Assembly (NCBI GenBank): GCA_004557905.1
Contig: SFFH01000054.1
Coordinates: 1-24,685, forward strand
From: Clostridiales bacterium
GTDB taxonomy: Bacteria > Bacillota > Clostridia > Christensenellales > Aristaeellaceae
Reading direction: 5' to 3'
Length of the DNA stretch: 24,685 bases
The notes below the pieces were generated by a model that worked only from the letters and a program-made list of their open reading frames with translations, made no database searches and had not been told where the DNA came from. Position 1 is the stretch's first letter. Every line of letters starts with the position of its first letter. Position numbers and translations under genes: made by a program. Below, one piece after another: positions 5,487 through 14,719 of this stretch.

Positions 5487-5878
5487 GTGCTGTCTCAAAA
5501 TGGCTAAATCAAGCCATGAGAGGCAGCGCCTTTTTTCAGGCCTTTTTGGTAAACCAAATAGAGTGCATGAAAAAAACAGCACTCAAGGTATTGTTTTTCA
5601 TGAATTCCGAGCACAACAAGCTGGCGCAGAATATCCTGCACAGCCTCCTGTGGCAGGATATTTTCCCTGAATCGATTAATGGTGTTGTAATCTGGCGCAC
5701 GCTGACCCTCAAGTAAATAGATGAAGTGCAGGTTTTTACGGCAGCATGCTTCCAGTGGGCGTCTGGATATCTGTTTGCGCATATACCCATGCACCATGAT
5801 TTTCAGCAGAATCTTCGGTGAATACTCGATTCTCCCAAGCCGGGAGTATGCCGCGTACAGTTTATCGTCAGCTGTCAG
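5487..5878 (-). mobile_element. IS1182-type insertion sequence remnant (transposase N-terminal part)
   Basis: Read on the minus strand from about 5878, the translation gives a transposase N-terminal region: AYSRLGRIEYSPKILLKI, then GYMRKQISRRPLEACCRKNL, then FIYLLEGQRAPDYNTINRFR. This is the DUF772-like beginning of IS1182-group transposases (a YSxLGR step, an S-R-x-x-E step, and PDxxTIxRFR). After about residue 100 the family similarity ends, and the frame runs out near 5507. The catalytic DDE part is absent. The outer edge carries GGTGCTGTCTCAAAATGG (about 5487), which resembles an IS1182-type terminal end. So one end and the N-terminus remain and the middle is deleted. It cannot transpose by itself. 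Confidence 0.7.
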
Positions 5879-5880
5879 AA

Positions 5881-6111
5881 AACTTTGATCTCAGACTGAT
5901 ACCGCACCACGGGTGGAATGATTGGAATCGGATGCACGATAAGTTCTGTATTATCGATTTTGAGTATGTAATGCATGGCTCCTATAACTGGACAAAAACT
6001 GCAAACTTTAATGACGAAACTCTGGCCACAGCACTGGATCGTGATTTTGTAAAGAAATTTGCGGATGAGTTTATTCGTCTATACGGTGAAGGGCATCCTG
6101 TGCAACAGTAA
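5881..6111 (+). pseudogene. Phospholipase D-like protein, C-terminal fragment with one HKD motif
   Basis: The plus-strand frame shows the second half of a PLD-superfamily phosphodiesterase: MHDKFCIIDFEYVMHGSYNWT, that is H-x-K-x(4)-D followed by GSxNWT, then FNDETL and a closing helix FADEFIRLYGEG. PLD enzymes need two HKD motifs, or a dimer of one-motif chains; the first half is missing here. The frame is open back to 5818, but residues before about 5881 are the antisense of the transposase remnant, so that stretch is not part of the gene. The insertion sequence evidently removed the N-terminus. PLD-like nucleases often sit in defence or mobile loci, but nothing here allows a specific role. 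Confidence 0.7.
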
Positions 6112-6347
6112 GGCTTACACATTCGTACCGTCTAGTCATATAGGCATGATGAACTTTCCCTCTGACAGTGACACTTTTCCTCTCACACTGAAACTATCCT
6201 CGATGATAAGTTTCTGTGTGATTGGAAACGAGCTGCTAAACATCTTCCTGATGTAGTGAAAATTTACCCCTTGATGCCTACAATGAAACTGCACCAAAGG
6301 GTAGATGTGCTAAAAGCCTTGTGTGACAGGCGTTTTGGTAAAAAGAA
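6112..6347 (+). other. Unassigned stretch with an open frame lacking a clear start
   Basis: A frame open from about 6163 to a stop at 6400-6402 reads like protein in its middle (LDDKFLCDWKRAAKHLPDVV, then KLHQRVDVLKALCDRRFGKK). It has no start codon with a ribosome binding site and no family I recognise. It may be another gene fragment in the debris zone. It runs into the large hairpin at 6348. Confidence 0.3.
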
Positions 6348-6392
6348 AAGCACGATAGTTTCAGATACCTTCGTATCAAAACTATCGTGCTT
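6348..6392 (-). terminator. Large hairpin at the junction with the peptide-transporter operon
   Basis: AAGCACGATAGTTT (6348-6361) and AAACTATCGTGCTT (6379-6392) form a perfect 14-bp stem. Inside it GATAC-CTTC-GTATC forms a second stem. On the minus strand the hairpin is followed by TTTTCTTTTT, so it reads as a minus-strand terminator; on the plus strand the T-tract is poor (ATTTGG). It marks the exact border between debris and the truncated binding-protein gene, so it may instead be the end of an inserted element. Confidence 0.55.
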
Positions 6393-6523
6393 ATTTGGTT
6401 GAAGAGGAGAGCATCGTCGTTCCGCTGTACAACCCGGTGACCTTCTACCTCAAGTCCACCGCTGTGGACGGCATCTTCTTCGACAACTCCATGTTCCACA
6501 TGGACGACGCGGTGAAGAACTGA
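6393..6523 (+). pseudogene. Peptide ABC transporter substrate-binding protein, last ~40 codons only
   Basis: The frame ending at 6521-6523 reads EEESIVVPLYNPVTFYLKS, then VDGIFFDNSMFHMDDAVKN and stop. This is the C-terminal end of a family 5 extracellular binding protein (DppA/OppA type), where a V-P-L-Y-N step and a short closing helix are usual. Everything upstream is gone: the frame enters the hairpin at 6348-6392 and meets a stop at 6356. It lies about 90 nt before the permease genes, in the position of the binding-protein gene of a dpp operon. The signal peptide and ligand-binding domains are missing, so no functional binding protein is made from here. Confidence 0.75.
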
Positions 6524-6614
6524 TTTCCGGCTGATCCCATGCAGGAGACGGACGCTGTCATGCGGCGTCCGTCCTTTCGCATCATGAAGAGGCTGAAACG
6601 AGAGGATACACATC

Positions 6615-7550
<936 letters not shown>

Positions 7551-7557
7551 TTTTCGG

Positions 7558-8439
7558 ATGGCAAAGCACAAAAAGTCCCCGGAGCAGGTGGAATACACCA
7601 GCTTTTACCACGACGCCTTTGTCCGTCTGAAGAAGGACAAGGTCGCCATGGTCTGCATCGTCTTCATCCTCCTTCTGGCCTTCGTCGCCATCTTTGCGTC
7701 CTTCATCGCGCCCTACGATCAGTCCTATCAGGACACGGCGCACGTGCTCAGCGGCCCCTCGGCGGAGCACTGGCTCGGCACGGATGAGTTCGGGCGCGAC
7801 ATCCTCTCCCGCATCATCTACGGCTCCCGCATCTCCCTGTCGGTCGGCCTCGTCGCAGAGGCCATTGCGGTGACCATCGGCGTCATCGCGGGCGCCGCCG
7901 CCGGCTACTATGGCGGCATCGTGGATACCGTCATCTCCCGAATCATCGAAATCTTCGCCTCCTTCCCGCACATCCTCTTCGCTATCGTCATCATGTTTGT
8001 GCTGGGAACCGGCGTCATGAATGTCTTCATCGCCATCGGCTTTGTCGGCTGGACAGGCGTCGCGCGCATGATCCGCGCGCAGGTGCTCCAGCTCAAGGAG
8101 AAGGAATATGTCGAGGCAGCGCGTGCCGAGGGCGGCACGGACCTGGCCATCATCTTCCGCCATCTGATCCCCAACTGCCTCTCGACGATCATCGTCATCA
8201 TCACCATGGAGATCCCCTCCGACATCATGTATGAGGCCAGCCTCTCCTTCCTGGGCCTCGGCGTTCAGCCGCCGGAGGCTTCCTGGGGTGAGATGATTTC
8301 CACCGCCCGCTCCTATCTGCGCACCAACCCGACGTACAGCATCTTCCCCGGCATCGCCCTGGTGCTGACGGTGCTCGCGTTCAATCTGGTGGGCGATGCG
8401 CTGCGCGACGCGCTGGACCCCAAGCTCAAAAACCTGTAA
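7558..8439 (+). CDS. dppC: Peptide ABC transporter permease, DppC/OppC type
   Basis: A 293-residue membrane protein, partner of DppB. It has an N-terminal cytoplasmic segment, a first membrane helix (VCIVFILLLAFVAIFASFI), the conserved HWLGTDEFGRDILSRI step, further membrane helices, and the EAA loop EYVEAARAEGGTDLAIIFRH. It ends with a DPKLKNL tail common in DppC. The start at 7558 is chosen because AAGGAG lies upstream within the end of dppB; an in-frame start at 7534 would overlap dppB. GGAGG for the next gene follows directly on its stop codon. Confidence 0.92.
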   Translation: MAKHKKSPEQVEYTSFYHDAFVRLKKDKVAMVCIVFILLLAFVAIFASFIAPYDQSYQDTAHVLSGPSAEHWLGTDEFGRDILSRIIYGSRISLSVGLVAEAIAVTIGVIAGAAAGYYGGIVDTVISRIIEIFASFPHILFAIVIMFVLGTGVMNVFIAIGFVGWTGVARMIRAQVLQLKEKEYVEAARAEGGTDLAIIFRHLIPNCLSTIIVIITMEIPSDIMYEASLSFLGLGVQPPEASWGEMISTARSYLRTNPTYSIFPGIALVLTVLAFNLVGDALRDALDPKLKNL

Positions 8440-8451
8440 GGAGGGACCGCC

Positions 8452-9450
8452 ATGAGTGAGGAAAACACGCTGCTGAAGGTCTCCAACCTCTGCACCTACT
8501 TTTTCACGGATGAGGGCACCGTGTACGCCCTGGACGACGTCTCCTTCACGCTCAAAAAGGGCGAGACACTGGGCATCGTCGGCGAGTCCGGCTGCGGCAA
8601 ATCGCAGATGGCGCTCTCGATCATGCGCCTCGTGCAGTCTCCCCCCGGCAAGACGGTCGCAGGAAGCATCGAGCTTGACGGCGTGGACATTCTCAAGCTG
8701 AGCAAGCGGGAGATGAAGAAGATCCGCGGCGAGAAGGTCGCCATGATCTTCCAGGAGCCCATGACCAGCCTCAACCCCGTGCTGACCATCGGCCACCAGA
8801 TCACCGAGAGCATCCTCATCCATCAGAAGACGGACAGAAAGACCGCCAGGGCCCGTGCCGTGGAGATGCTGCGCATGGTCGGCATCCCGCTGCCCGAAAA
8901 GCACATGCGCGAATACCCGCACCAGCTTTCCGGCGGCATGCGCCAGCGCGTAATGATCGCCATCGCCCTGTGCTGCAATCCGCAGCTGCTGATCTGCGAC
9001 GAGCCGACGACCGCGCTGGACGTGACCATCCAGGCGCAGATTCTGGAATTGATCAACGACCTGCGCAGGCGCACCGGCACCTCCGTCATCATGATCACGC
9101 ACGACCTGGGCGTGGTGGCGCAGGTGTCCAAAAACGTGATGATCATGTACGCGGGAAAGGCCATGGAATACGGCACCGTGCAGCAGGTCTTCACCGATCC
9201 GCTCCACCCGTACACCAAAGCCCTGCTCGCCTCCATTCCCAACGCCGAAGAGGATGCCCGCCGCCTGCACGTCATCGAGGGCATGGTGCCGAGCTTGGCC
9301 CATCGTCCGGACGGCTGTCTGTTCCACCCGCGCTGCCCCGAGTGCCGCGGCATCTGCCGCCGTGAGCGGCCGGAGCTGGTGCAGCTGGAAGGCGGCAGAC
9401 AGGTGCGCTGCCACAAATACACCGAAGCATGGAAGGAGGCCGAGCAATGA
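8452..9450 (+). CDS. dppD: Peptide ABC transporter ATP-binding protein, DppD/OppD type
   Basis: A 332-residue ABC ATPase. Walker A GESGCGKS lies at 44-51, the Q-loop near 101, the signature LSGGMRQR at 159-166, Walker B LLICDEP at 179-185 and the switch HD near 217-218. The C-terminal oligopeptide-transporter domain carries a cysteine set (C289, C295, C302, C320, plus C298). In DppD/OppD proteins such a set has been reported to hold an iron-sulfur cluster, so one may be present here. The stop codon overlaps the next start (ATGA), indicating translational coupling to dppF. It powers transport together with DppF. Confidence 0.93.
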   Translation: MSEENTLLKVSNLCTYFFTDEGTVYALDDVSFTLKKGETLGIVGESGCGKSQMALSIMRLVQSPPGKTVAGSIELDGVDILKLSKREMKKIRGEKVAMIFQEPMTSLNPVLTIGHQITESILIHQKTDRKTARARAVEMLRMVGIPLPEKHMREYPHQLSGGMRQRVMIAIALCCNPQLLICDEPTTALDVTIQAQILELINDLRRRTGTSVIMITHDLGVVAQVSKNVMIMYAGKAMEYGTVQQVFTDPLHPYTKALLASIPNAEEDARRLHVIEGMVPSLAHRPDGCLFHPRCPECRGICRRERPELVQLEGGRQVRCHKYTEAWKEAEQ

Positions 9451-10424
9451 ACGAGCCGCTTCTCTCCGTCAGGCATGTGAAAAAGTGGTTTGCCGTCCGC
9501 TCCATGGGACGGCCTGCCGGCTATGTCAAGGCGGTCAACGACGTCTCCCTGGATATCTATTCCGGCGAAACGCTGGGCATCGTCGGCGAGTCCGGCTGCG
9601 GCAAGACGACGCTGGGCCGCGCCATGATCCGTCTGAACGAGGTGACGGACGGGCAGATCATCTTCAATGGCCAGGACATTACCCACATGTCGGAAAAACA
9701 GCTTCGCCCCCTGCGCAAGGACATGCAGATCATCTTTCAGGACCCGTACAGCAGCCTGAATCCGCGCATGACCGTGGGCGACATCGTCAGCGAGCCCTTC
9801 CGCTTCCAGAAGCTGTATACCCCTGCCGAGCGCATCGAGCGCGTCAAGGAGCTCATGGTGCTCTGCGGTCTGGACCCCGTTTACATCCGCCGCTATCCGC
9901 ACGAGTTTTCCGGCGGCCAGCGCCAGCGCATCGGCATCGCCCGGGCGCTCGCGCTGAACCCGAAGTTCATCCTCTGTGACGAGCCGGTGTCCGCGCTGGA
10001 CGTTTCCGTCCAGTCGCAGGTGATCAACCTGCTGATGGACCTGCAGGAGAAGACGGGCGTCGCCTATGCCTTCATCTCCCACAACCTGAACGTCGTCTAT
10101 CACATGTCCAAACGGATTGCCGTGATGTACCTGGGCAACCTGGTGGAGCTGGCTGACAGGGAGGAAATCTACCGCCACTCGGCCCACCCGTATACCATGG
10201 CGCTGCTGGACGCCATTCCCAAGGTCAGCTTCGACGCGGCCGACACCCTACATTCCAGCATCCAGGGCGATCTGCCCAGCCCGGTGGATCCCCCGTCCGG
10301 CTGCGTGTTCCACACCCGCTGCCCCCATGCCTGCGAGCGCTGCCGTCAGGAGGTTCCGCAGATGCGCGAGATTGCGCCGGGGCATTTTTCCGCCTGTCAC
10401 TTTGCTGAACAATACGCCAAATAA
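9447..10424 (+). CDS. dppF: Peptide ABC transporter ATP-binding protein, DppF/OppF type
   Basis: A 325-residue ABC ATPase, the second nucleotide-binding subunit. Walker A GESGCGKT lies at 47-54, the signature reads FSGGQRQR, Walker B ILCDEPVSALD, and the switch is SHNL in place of the usual H-D step. The C-terminus has the oligopeptide-transporter domain with four cysteines (GCVFHTRCP, CERC and a late ACHF). The start at 9447 overlaps the dppD stop and has AAGGAGG at 9433-9439. A transglutaminase-like gene follows 30 nt downstream, apparently in the same operon. Confidence 0.93.
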   Translation: MNEPLLSVRHVKKWFAVRSMGRPAGYVKAVNDVSLDIYSGETLGIVGESGCGKTTLGRAMIRLNEVTDGQIIFNGQDITHMSEKQLRPLRKDMQIIFQDPYSSLNPRMTVGDIVSEPFRFQKLYTPAERIERVKELMVLCGLDPVYIRRYPHEFSGGQRQRIGIARALALNPKFILCDEPVSALDVSVQSQVINLLMDLQEKTGVAYAFISHNLNVVYHMSKRIAVMYLGNLVELADREEIYRHSAHPYTMALLDAIPKVSFDAADTLHSSIQGDLPSPVDPPSGCVFHTRCPHACERCRQEVPQMREIAPGHFSACHFAEQYAK

Positions 10425-10454
10425 ACCACTATCCAGGAAAGCAGGAGAAGCATC

Positions 10455-11636
10455 ATGTATAAGGATCTTTCGTATCTGTCCGCTCCCCTTCCGCTCGACA
10501 TCCAGCGCCTGATCGATCATGGCGACTTTGACCGTGCCCGCTCGGTCATCGCGCGCCGCCTCGCCGACCCGAAGGTGCCCAAGGTGCTCAAGGACAGGCT
10601 GTCCTTCGAGCTGAGCGTCATCCGCGAGCTGCCCCACAGCTACCCGTATTCCCAGGAGGAAGCCTTTGCCCGCCTCTCCGGCGCCATTGAGGGCTTCACG
10701 CGCGAGGAGATGGAGTCCCTGCGCGACGACGGCACCCTGGACTGGATCTACATCGACGGCCAGCCGTATTTCAAGGACGACTGTCTGGAAAGCCTGATCA
10801 AGACCCAGGTGCACATGAACCTGCGGATTCTCGACAAGGCGGCGCTTGAGGCCAAATACCAGAATTTCGCCAGGCTCGACGAGGTCATCGCGAAGATGAA
10901 GGCCAACGGCCATGCGCACCTGCGCTGCCGCATGCGCACGACGCTTTCCATCAAGCCGGAGGCCCAGCGGCCGGGCGAGCGCATCCGCGTGCACATGACG
11001 CTGCCGGTCGAAAGCGCCCAGTGCATGCCGGGCGAAATCGTCACCGTGCCGCAGGCCAAACATATCGCCGCGCCGACGCACCCGCAGCGCACCGCCTACT
11101 TTGAGGAGATCTATCAGCCCGGAATGACCTTCACCTCCGAGTTTGTCTACGACATCGACGCCCCCTACGTCGATCCCAGGCCGGAGGATGTTCTGCCGGA
11201 GCAGCCGCATTTTGACACGGAGGAAATCCTCCCGCAGGTTCGCTTCACGCCGTTTATCCGCGCACTGGCCGCCGAGCTCAAGGGCGATGAAACCAACCCC
11301 CTGATCATCGCCAGGCGCTTCTACGACTACGTGACCACGAACACCTGCTACCGCTATGTCCCGCCGTATTTCACCCTGACCTGCATTCCGGAATACTTCG
11401 GCGCGGGCCTGCGCGGCGACTGCGGCATGCACGCGCTGCTGTTCATCACGCTGTGCCGCTGTGTGGGCATTCCAGCCCAGTGGCAGGCCGGCCTCTATGC
11501 CCGCCCGGACTGCGTGGGCAACCACGATTGGGCGCGCTTCTACGTCGCGCCCTACGGCTGGCTCTATGCGGACTCCCCCGATGGAATTCATGCGCTCCGA
11601 TCCGTACGACAACCAGGTCGGCGAGGTCGAGTATGA
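10455..11636 (+). CDS. Transglutaminase-like cysteine hydrolase, end frameshifted
   Basis: A 393-residue reading frame with a transglutaminase-like (papain-fold) domain near the C-terminus. Catalytic residues can be placed at C323 (GLRGDCGMHA), H357 (VGNHDWARFYV) and D373 (GWLYADS). The first ~260 residues are family-specific and have no motif I know. It follows the peptide transporter, so a peptide-processing or amidase role in the same pathway is plausible. Just after D373 the frame turns into non-protein-like sequence (GRRGRV end). The +1 frame instead continues FMRSDPYDNQVGEVEYDDR to a stop at 11698-11700, which looks like the true C-terminus. A deletion with frame change near 11580 is the simplest reading. 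The product may be dead or altered, although the triad remains. Confidence 0.75.
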   Translation: MYKDLSYLSAPLPLDIQRLIDHGDFDRARSVIARRLADPKVPKVLKDRLSFELSVIRELPHSYPYSQEEAFARLSGAIEGFTREEMESLRDDGTLDWIYIDGQPYFKDDCLESLIKTQVHMNLRILDKAALEAKYQNFARLDEVIAKMKANGHAHLRCRMRTTLSIKPEAQRPGERIRVHMTLPVESAQCMPGEIVTVPQAKHIAAPTHPQRTAYFEEIYQPGMTFTSEFVYDIDAPYVDPRPEDVLPEQPHFDTEEILPQVRFTPFIRALAAELKGDETNPLIIARRFYDYVTTNTCYRYVPPYFTLTCIPEYFGAGLRGDCGMHALLFITLCRCVGIPAQWQAGLYARPDCVGNHDWARFYVAPYGWLYADSPDGIHALRSVRQPGRRGRV

Positions 11637-11743
11637 CGACCGCGCGCTCACGCACCGCGAATTCGAGGTGGAACGCGTCATGCTCTCCTGCGAGGAGTGA
11701 GCCGCCTTTCCCTTGTCCCTATTGCGTTCATGAAACCCTGTAA

Positions 11744-11790
11744 AAAGCGGGAAGCGAGGACCGGACGGTCCTCGTTTCCCGCTTTCTTAT
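11744..11790. terminator. Bidirectional terminator between converging operons
   Basis: A stem of about 20 bp (AAAGCGGGAAGCGAGGACCG against CGGTCCTCGTTTCCCGCTTT, with one G-T pair) and a 2-nt GA apex. It has T's on the plus side (CTTATT) and an A-run on the other (TAAAAA), so it can serve both the transporter operon and the GH43 operon. Confidence 0.85.
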
Positions 11791-11847
11791 TGGTTTGATG
11801 GTGCCGCAAGCACAGCAAGCCGCCCAGCGTTCGCCGCGCCTTCCGCG

Positions 11848-12798
11848 TCAGCGGTTGTCCGGCACGTCGCTCCAATCGTGCGCCTTCATGCGTTCGTATT
11901 CCTCCGGCGTGATCGGCAGAATCGTGCCGTGCTTGAAGCCGTAGGGGAAGCTGAATTCCCCGTCGCTGCGGACAAAATCCGCGTCGGCAAGGCTGCTTGC
12001 CACAAAGGGCACATAGCCCTGCCCGGCGCCCTTCACGCCGTAATAATCCAGGAACAGGCACCAGCGCCCATCGTCCAGCTGCACGGCGGTGGGCGCTTCA
12101 TACAGCCCATTCGCCACGGAACGCATCGCCTCGTCAAACCGATTAACCCGCTCAAACGGGCCGGTCGGACGATCGCCCGCAACCAGGATGATGCTCTGCG
12201 GATTGCGCTCGCTCTTGAGGAACATGTAGTACCGGCCGTTTTCCCTGTACATGGCCGAATCGATGCATGTGCCGCTTTCCTTGCGGTAAAGCAGCGCAGG
12301 CGCGGTGAAGCGCACAAAGTCCTTCGTGCGGCTGTACCAGATGTCCATGGTCTGAAAGCCGTCGGACGCATGGGCGGAGGACCAGTGCAGCACATAGTCC
12401 CCCTGCTCCGGATCGTCGATCACGTCCGGCGCCCAGAGGCAGCCGAAGCTCTCGTCGCCCAGCGGGATCAGCTCCTCCTCCGTCCAGTGCACCAGATCCT
12501 CCGACTGCCAGTGCGCCAGCGCCCGGCTGCCGTGCCGGCGGATGTTCTCCCACGAATGCGCGTACCGGCCGCGCATGCCGTAGGCGAGGGACAGATCCGT
12601 GGCAAGGATATGGATGGTAGGCCCGTCGCGGACGATGGTCATATCGCGCACGCCGTGGTCGCCGGCATACGCCCAGAGGATGGGCCTGCCGCCGTTCAGC
12701 GCCTCCCAGGCAAAGCCGTCCCGGCTGAGGGCAAAGTGCACCTGCTCGCCCTCCGGGGAGGTGGTCTCGCGGAAATGAACAAACAGATAGTGCTTCAT
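11848..12798 (-). CDS. Glycoside hydrolase family 43-like protein (cytoplasmic)
   Basis: A 316-residue five-bladed beta-propeller-type enzyme. Candidate catalytic residues are D52 (GVRDMTIV), D180 (GTCIDSAMY) and E234 (GLYEAPTAV), which fit the base, pKa modulator and acid of GH43. WAPDV at 122-126 and DIWYSRTKDF are also typical. There is no signal peptide, so it acts inside the cell on imported oligosaccharides, probably arabinose- or xylose-containing, though the exact sugar is unknown. GAGGTCATCTC lies just before the start. It is the third gene of a minus-strand operon after an aldolase and a PfkB kinase, 47 nt downstream of the kinase stop. The family is likely; the substrate is not determined. 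Confidence 0.75.
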   Translation of the reverse strand: MKHYLFVHFRETTSPEGEQVHFALSRDGFAWEALNGGRPILWAYAGDHGVRDMTIVRDGPTIHILATDLSLAYGMRGRYAHSWENIRRHGSRALAHWQSEDLVHWTEEELIPLGDESFGCLWAPDVIDDPEQGDYVLHWSSAHASDGFQTMDIWYSRTKDFVRFTAPALLYRKESGTCIDSAMYRENGRYYMFLKSERNPQSIILVAGDRPTGPFERVNRFDEAMRSVANGLYEAPTAVQLDDGRWCLFLDYYGVKGAGQGYVPFVASSLADADFVRSDGEFSFPYGFKHGTILPITPEEYERMKAHDWSDVPDNR

Positions 12799-12845
12799 GA
12801 GATGACCTCCTCAGATGCCGGGTCGGCCGGCGCGCCGCGTGCGCG

Positions 12846-13865
12846 TCATTCCTTCTGCGTGCCCGACCGCCTGTATGGCAGCGCATCGTAATGGACAAGG
12901 CATTCCTCCATGGACACTACCGCGCCGCAGGACGTGTCCGCCCGGAGCGACTGCACCGCCGCCGCGTTGCCAAAGCGCAGCGCCTGCGCGACCGGCAGAC
13001 CGCGGTACGCCGCCAGCAGCGCGCCCGCACAGAACGCATCGCCCGCGCCAACCGTGCCGCGGATAAAGCCGTCCGGCAGCCGCTTGCCCGGCTCATGGGC
13101 AAACGTCCCGTCCGCGTCCATGCCGAACGCCGCTGAAGGCGCGTGGATGATGGCGCGGCGGGAGACACCCAGCGCGAGCATCGTCTCCAGCGCGGGCCGC
13201 ATGTTCTCCTCCATCAGCGCGCCGTCCGCATCGGTGAGGCGCACGCCTGTGATGCGCTCGGCCTCCAGCTCGTTCACCGTAAGGTAATCGGTCTCCTCAA
13301 GCAGCGGGCGCACCAGCGTCTCGTACCGGCTCGACTCCTCGCTGACCACGTCCAGCGCGGTCAGGCAGCCCGCCTCCCGCGCCCTGTGCAGCAGCAGGCC
13401 CATGCGCGTGCCGTACTGCGCGTGCGGCGCATCCAGCGCGGGCAGCAGCAGCGGATAGCAAATTTGTAGCATCCGGCAGGTCAGCGCAGCGCAGTCGATG
13501 TCCTCTGCGTCGAAGCTGTCGTTCGCGCCGCCAAAGTAAAAGAAGGTGCGGCAGTTCGTGCTCGACTCCTCGTACACGTCCGTGAACGACGTTTCGCCCC
13601 GGCGCAGCACGCCGCGCGTGTCGATGCCGTTCTGCGCCAGATGACCGAGAATGAAATCGCCCTCGCCGTCCTCGCCGACGGCCCCGCAGACGGAGACGGG
13701 CATCTGCGGCGCGAGCCGCTTGAGGATGACCGCGCCGTTGCACGCGCCGCCTGCGGAGCGGCTTGTGCCGTGAATCGCCGCCAGCTCGCTGCGCCGGGGC
13801 AGGCGGTCAATCCTGCGGATGCGGTCCACGATTAGATTGCCGGCATAGGCGATTCCCTCGCGCAT
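12846..13865 (-). CDS. PfkB-family carbohydrate kinase
   Basis: A 339-residue sugar kinase of the ribokinase/PfkB fold. The N-terminal glycine motif is AGGACNGAVILKRLA (38-52), followed by GAVGEDGEGDFI (61-72). The C-terminal signature is GTVGAGDAFCAGALLA (270-285), with D276 as catalytic base. Its start ATG overlaps the aldolase stop (TGATG), so translation is coupled. A GTG one codon upstream is an alternative start. Next to a class II aldolase, it probably phosphorylates a sugar phosphate or ketose to make the aldolase substrate, like tagatose-6-phosphate kinase or 1-phosphofructokinase. The actual substrate cannot be read from the sequence. Confidence 0.88.
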   Translation of the reverse strand: MREGIAYAGNLIVDRIRRIDRLPRRSELAAIHGTSRSAGGACNGAVILKRLAPQMPVSVCGAVGEDGEGDFILGHLAQNGIDTRGVLRRGETSFTDVYEESSTNCRTFFYFGGANDSFDAEDIDCAALTCRMLQICYPLLLPALDAPHAQYGTRMGLLLHRAREAGCLTALDVVSEESSRYETLVRPLLEETDYLTVNELEAERITGVRLTDADGALMEENMRPALETMLALGVSRRAIIHAPSAAFGMDADGTFAHEPGKRLPDGFIRGTVGAGDAFCAGALLAAYRGLPVAQALRFGNAAAVQSLRADTSCGAVVSMEECLVHYDALPYRRSGTQKE

Positions 13866-14719
13866 CACTGTCCGCCTCCCGAGAAGATGCGCAGGATGCG
13901 CAGCACGTCCTCGCGCATGGCTGCGGTCGCCGCCATGGCCGCGTCGTGGAAGTACAGGCCCTGCGGATGATCCGCCACCGCCTGATAGATGCCCCTGCCG
14001 CCAGCCAGCGCCTCATAGGTGTAGTAGTTGATCTTGCGGATGCCGCAGGCGATGGCCGTGCGGTAGTCCTCGTCGGACAGGCCGCTGCCGCCGTGCATCA
14101 CCAGCGGCAGACCGCCGGTCGCCTCCCGCACCCGGCGGATGACGTCAAAGCTCAGCTTCGGCTTGGCCTTGTATACGCCGTGCACCGTGCCAAAGGCGAT
14201 GGCCAGCGCGTCCACGCCAGTCTCCTTCACAAAGCGTCTGGCGTCCTCCGGGTTGGTGTAGAAGGCCTCGGGATTCTCGTCCGTCATCTCGCCATGGAAG
14301 TTGTGGGGCAGGTTGCCCAGCTCCGCCTCCACGGACACATTCACCGCGTGCGCCATGCGGACGATTTTCCGCGTCTCCTGAAGGTTCTGCTCAAAGGGCT
14401 TGCCGGAGGCGTCGTACATCACGGAGGTATAGCCCGTGCGGATGGCGCGCATCACCGTCTCCAGGCTGTCGCCATGGTCCAGGTGCACGCAGACGGGCAC
14501 CGTCGCCTGCTCGGCCAGGGCCAGCATGATCTTTCCCGCCAGCTCCAGCGAAATATAGGGGTCGTGCGCCGGCGCGTGCTGCAGGATCAGGGGAACGCCC
14601 AGCTCCTGCGCAGCCTCCACCGCGGCGCGGGCGGACTCCAGCGTCGGCCCGTTGAAGCTGCCGATGGCCATTTTGTGCTCCTGCGCATATTGCATGAGGG
14701 CATTGAGGTTTGTCAACAT
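13865..14719 (-). CDS. Class II (zinc) fructose/tagatose-bisphosphate aldolase family protein
   Basis: A 284-residue class II aldolase that should split a ketose 1,6-bisphosphate, or a related substrate, into two three-carbon phosphates. Visible active-site elements are HLDHGDS (79-85; D81 the acid/base, H82 a zinc ligand), VEAELG (130-135), FGTVHG (176-181; H180 zinc) and MHGGSGL (208-214; H209 zinc), then NYYTYEA (231-237). The length matches GatY/KbaY/FbaA relatives. The start at 14719 is chosen over the longer frame (to 14878) because family homology begins with MLTNLNALMQYAQ and AAGGAAGG lies upstream. It is the first gene of the operon. A tagatose- or fructose-bisphosphate role is equally possible. 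Confidence 0.88.
   Translation of the reverse strand: MLTNLNALMQYAQEHKMAIGSFNGPTLESARAAVEAAQELGVPLILQHAPAHDPYISLELAGKIMLALAEQATVPVCVHLDHGDSLETVMRAIRTGYTSVMYDASGKPFEQNLQETRKIVRMAHAVNVSVEAELGNLPHNFHGEMTDENPEAFYTNPEDARRFVKETGVDALAIAFGTVHGVYKAKPKLSFDVIRRVREATGGLPLVMHGGSGLSDEDYRTAIACGIRKINYYTYEALAGGRGIYQAVADHPQGLYFHDAAMAATAAMREDVLRILRIFSGGGQ

Noticed and set aside
8823..10187. A 454-codon minus-strand frame across dppD/dppF
   Set aside because: It is a shadow of the two ATPase genes, which have all ABC motifs on the plus strand.
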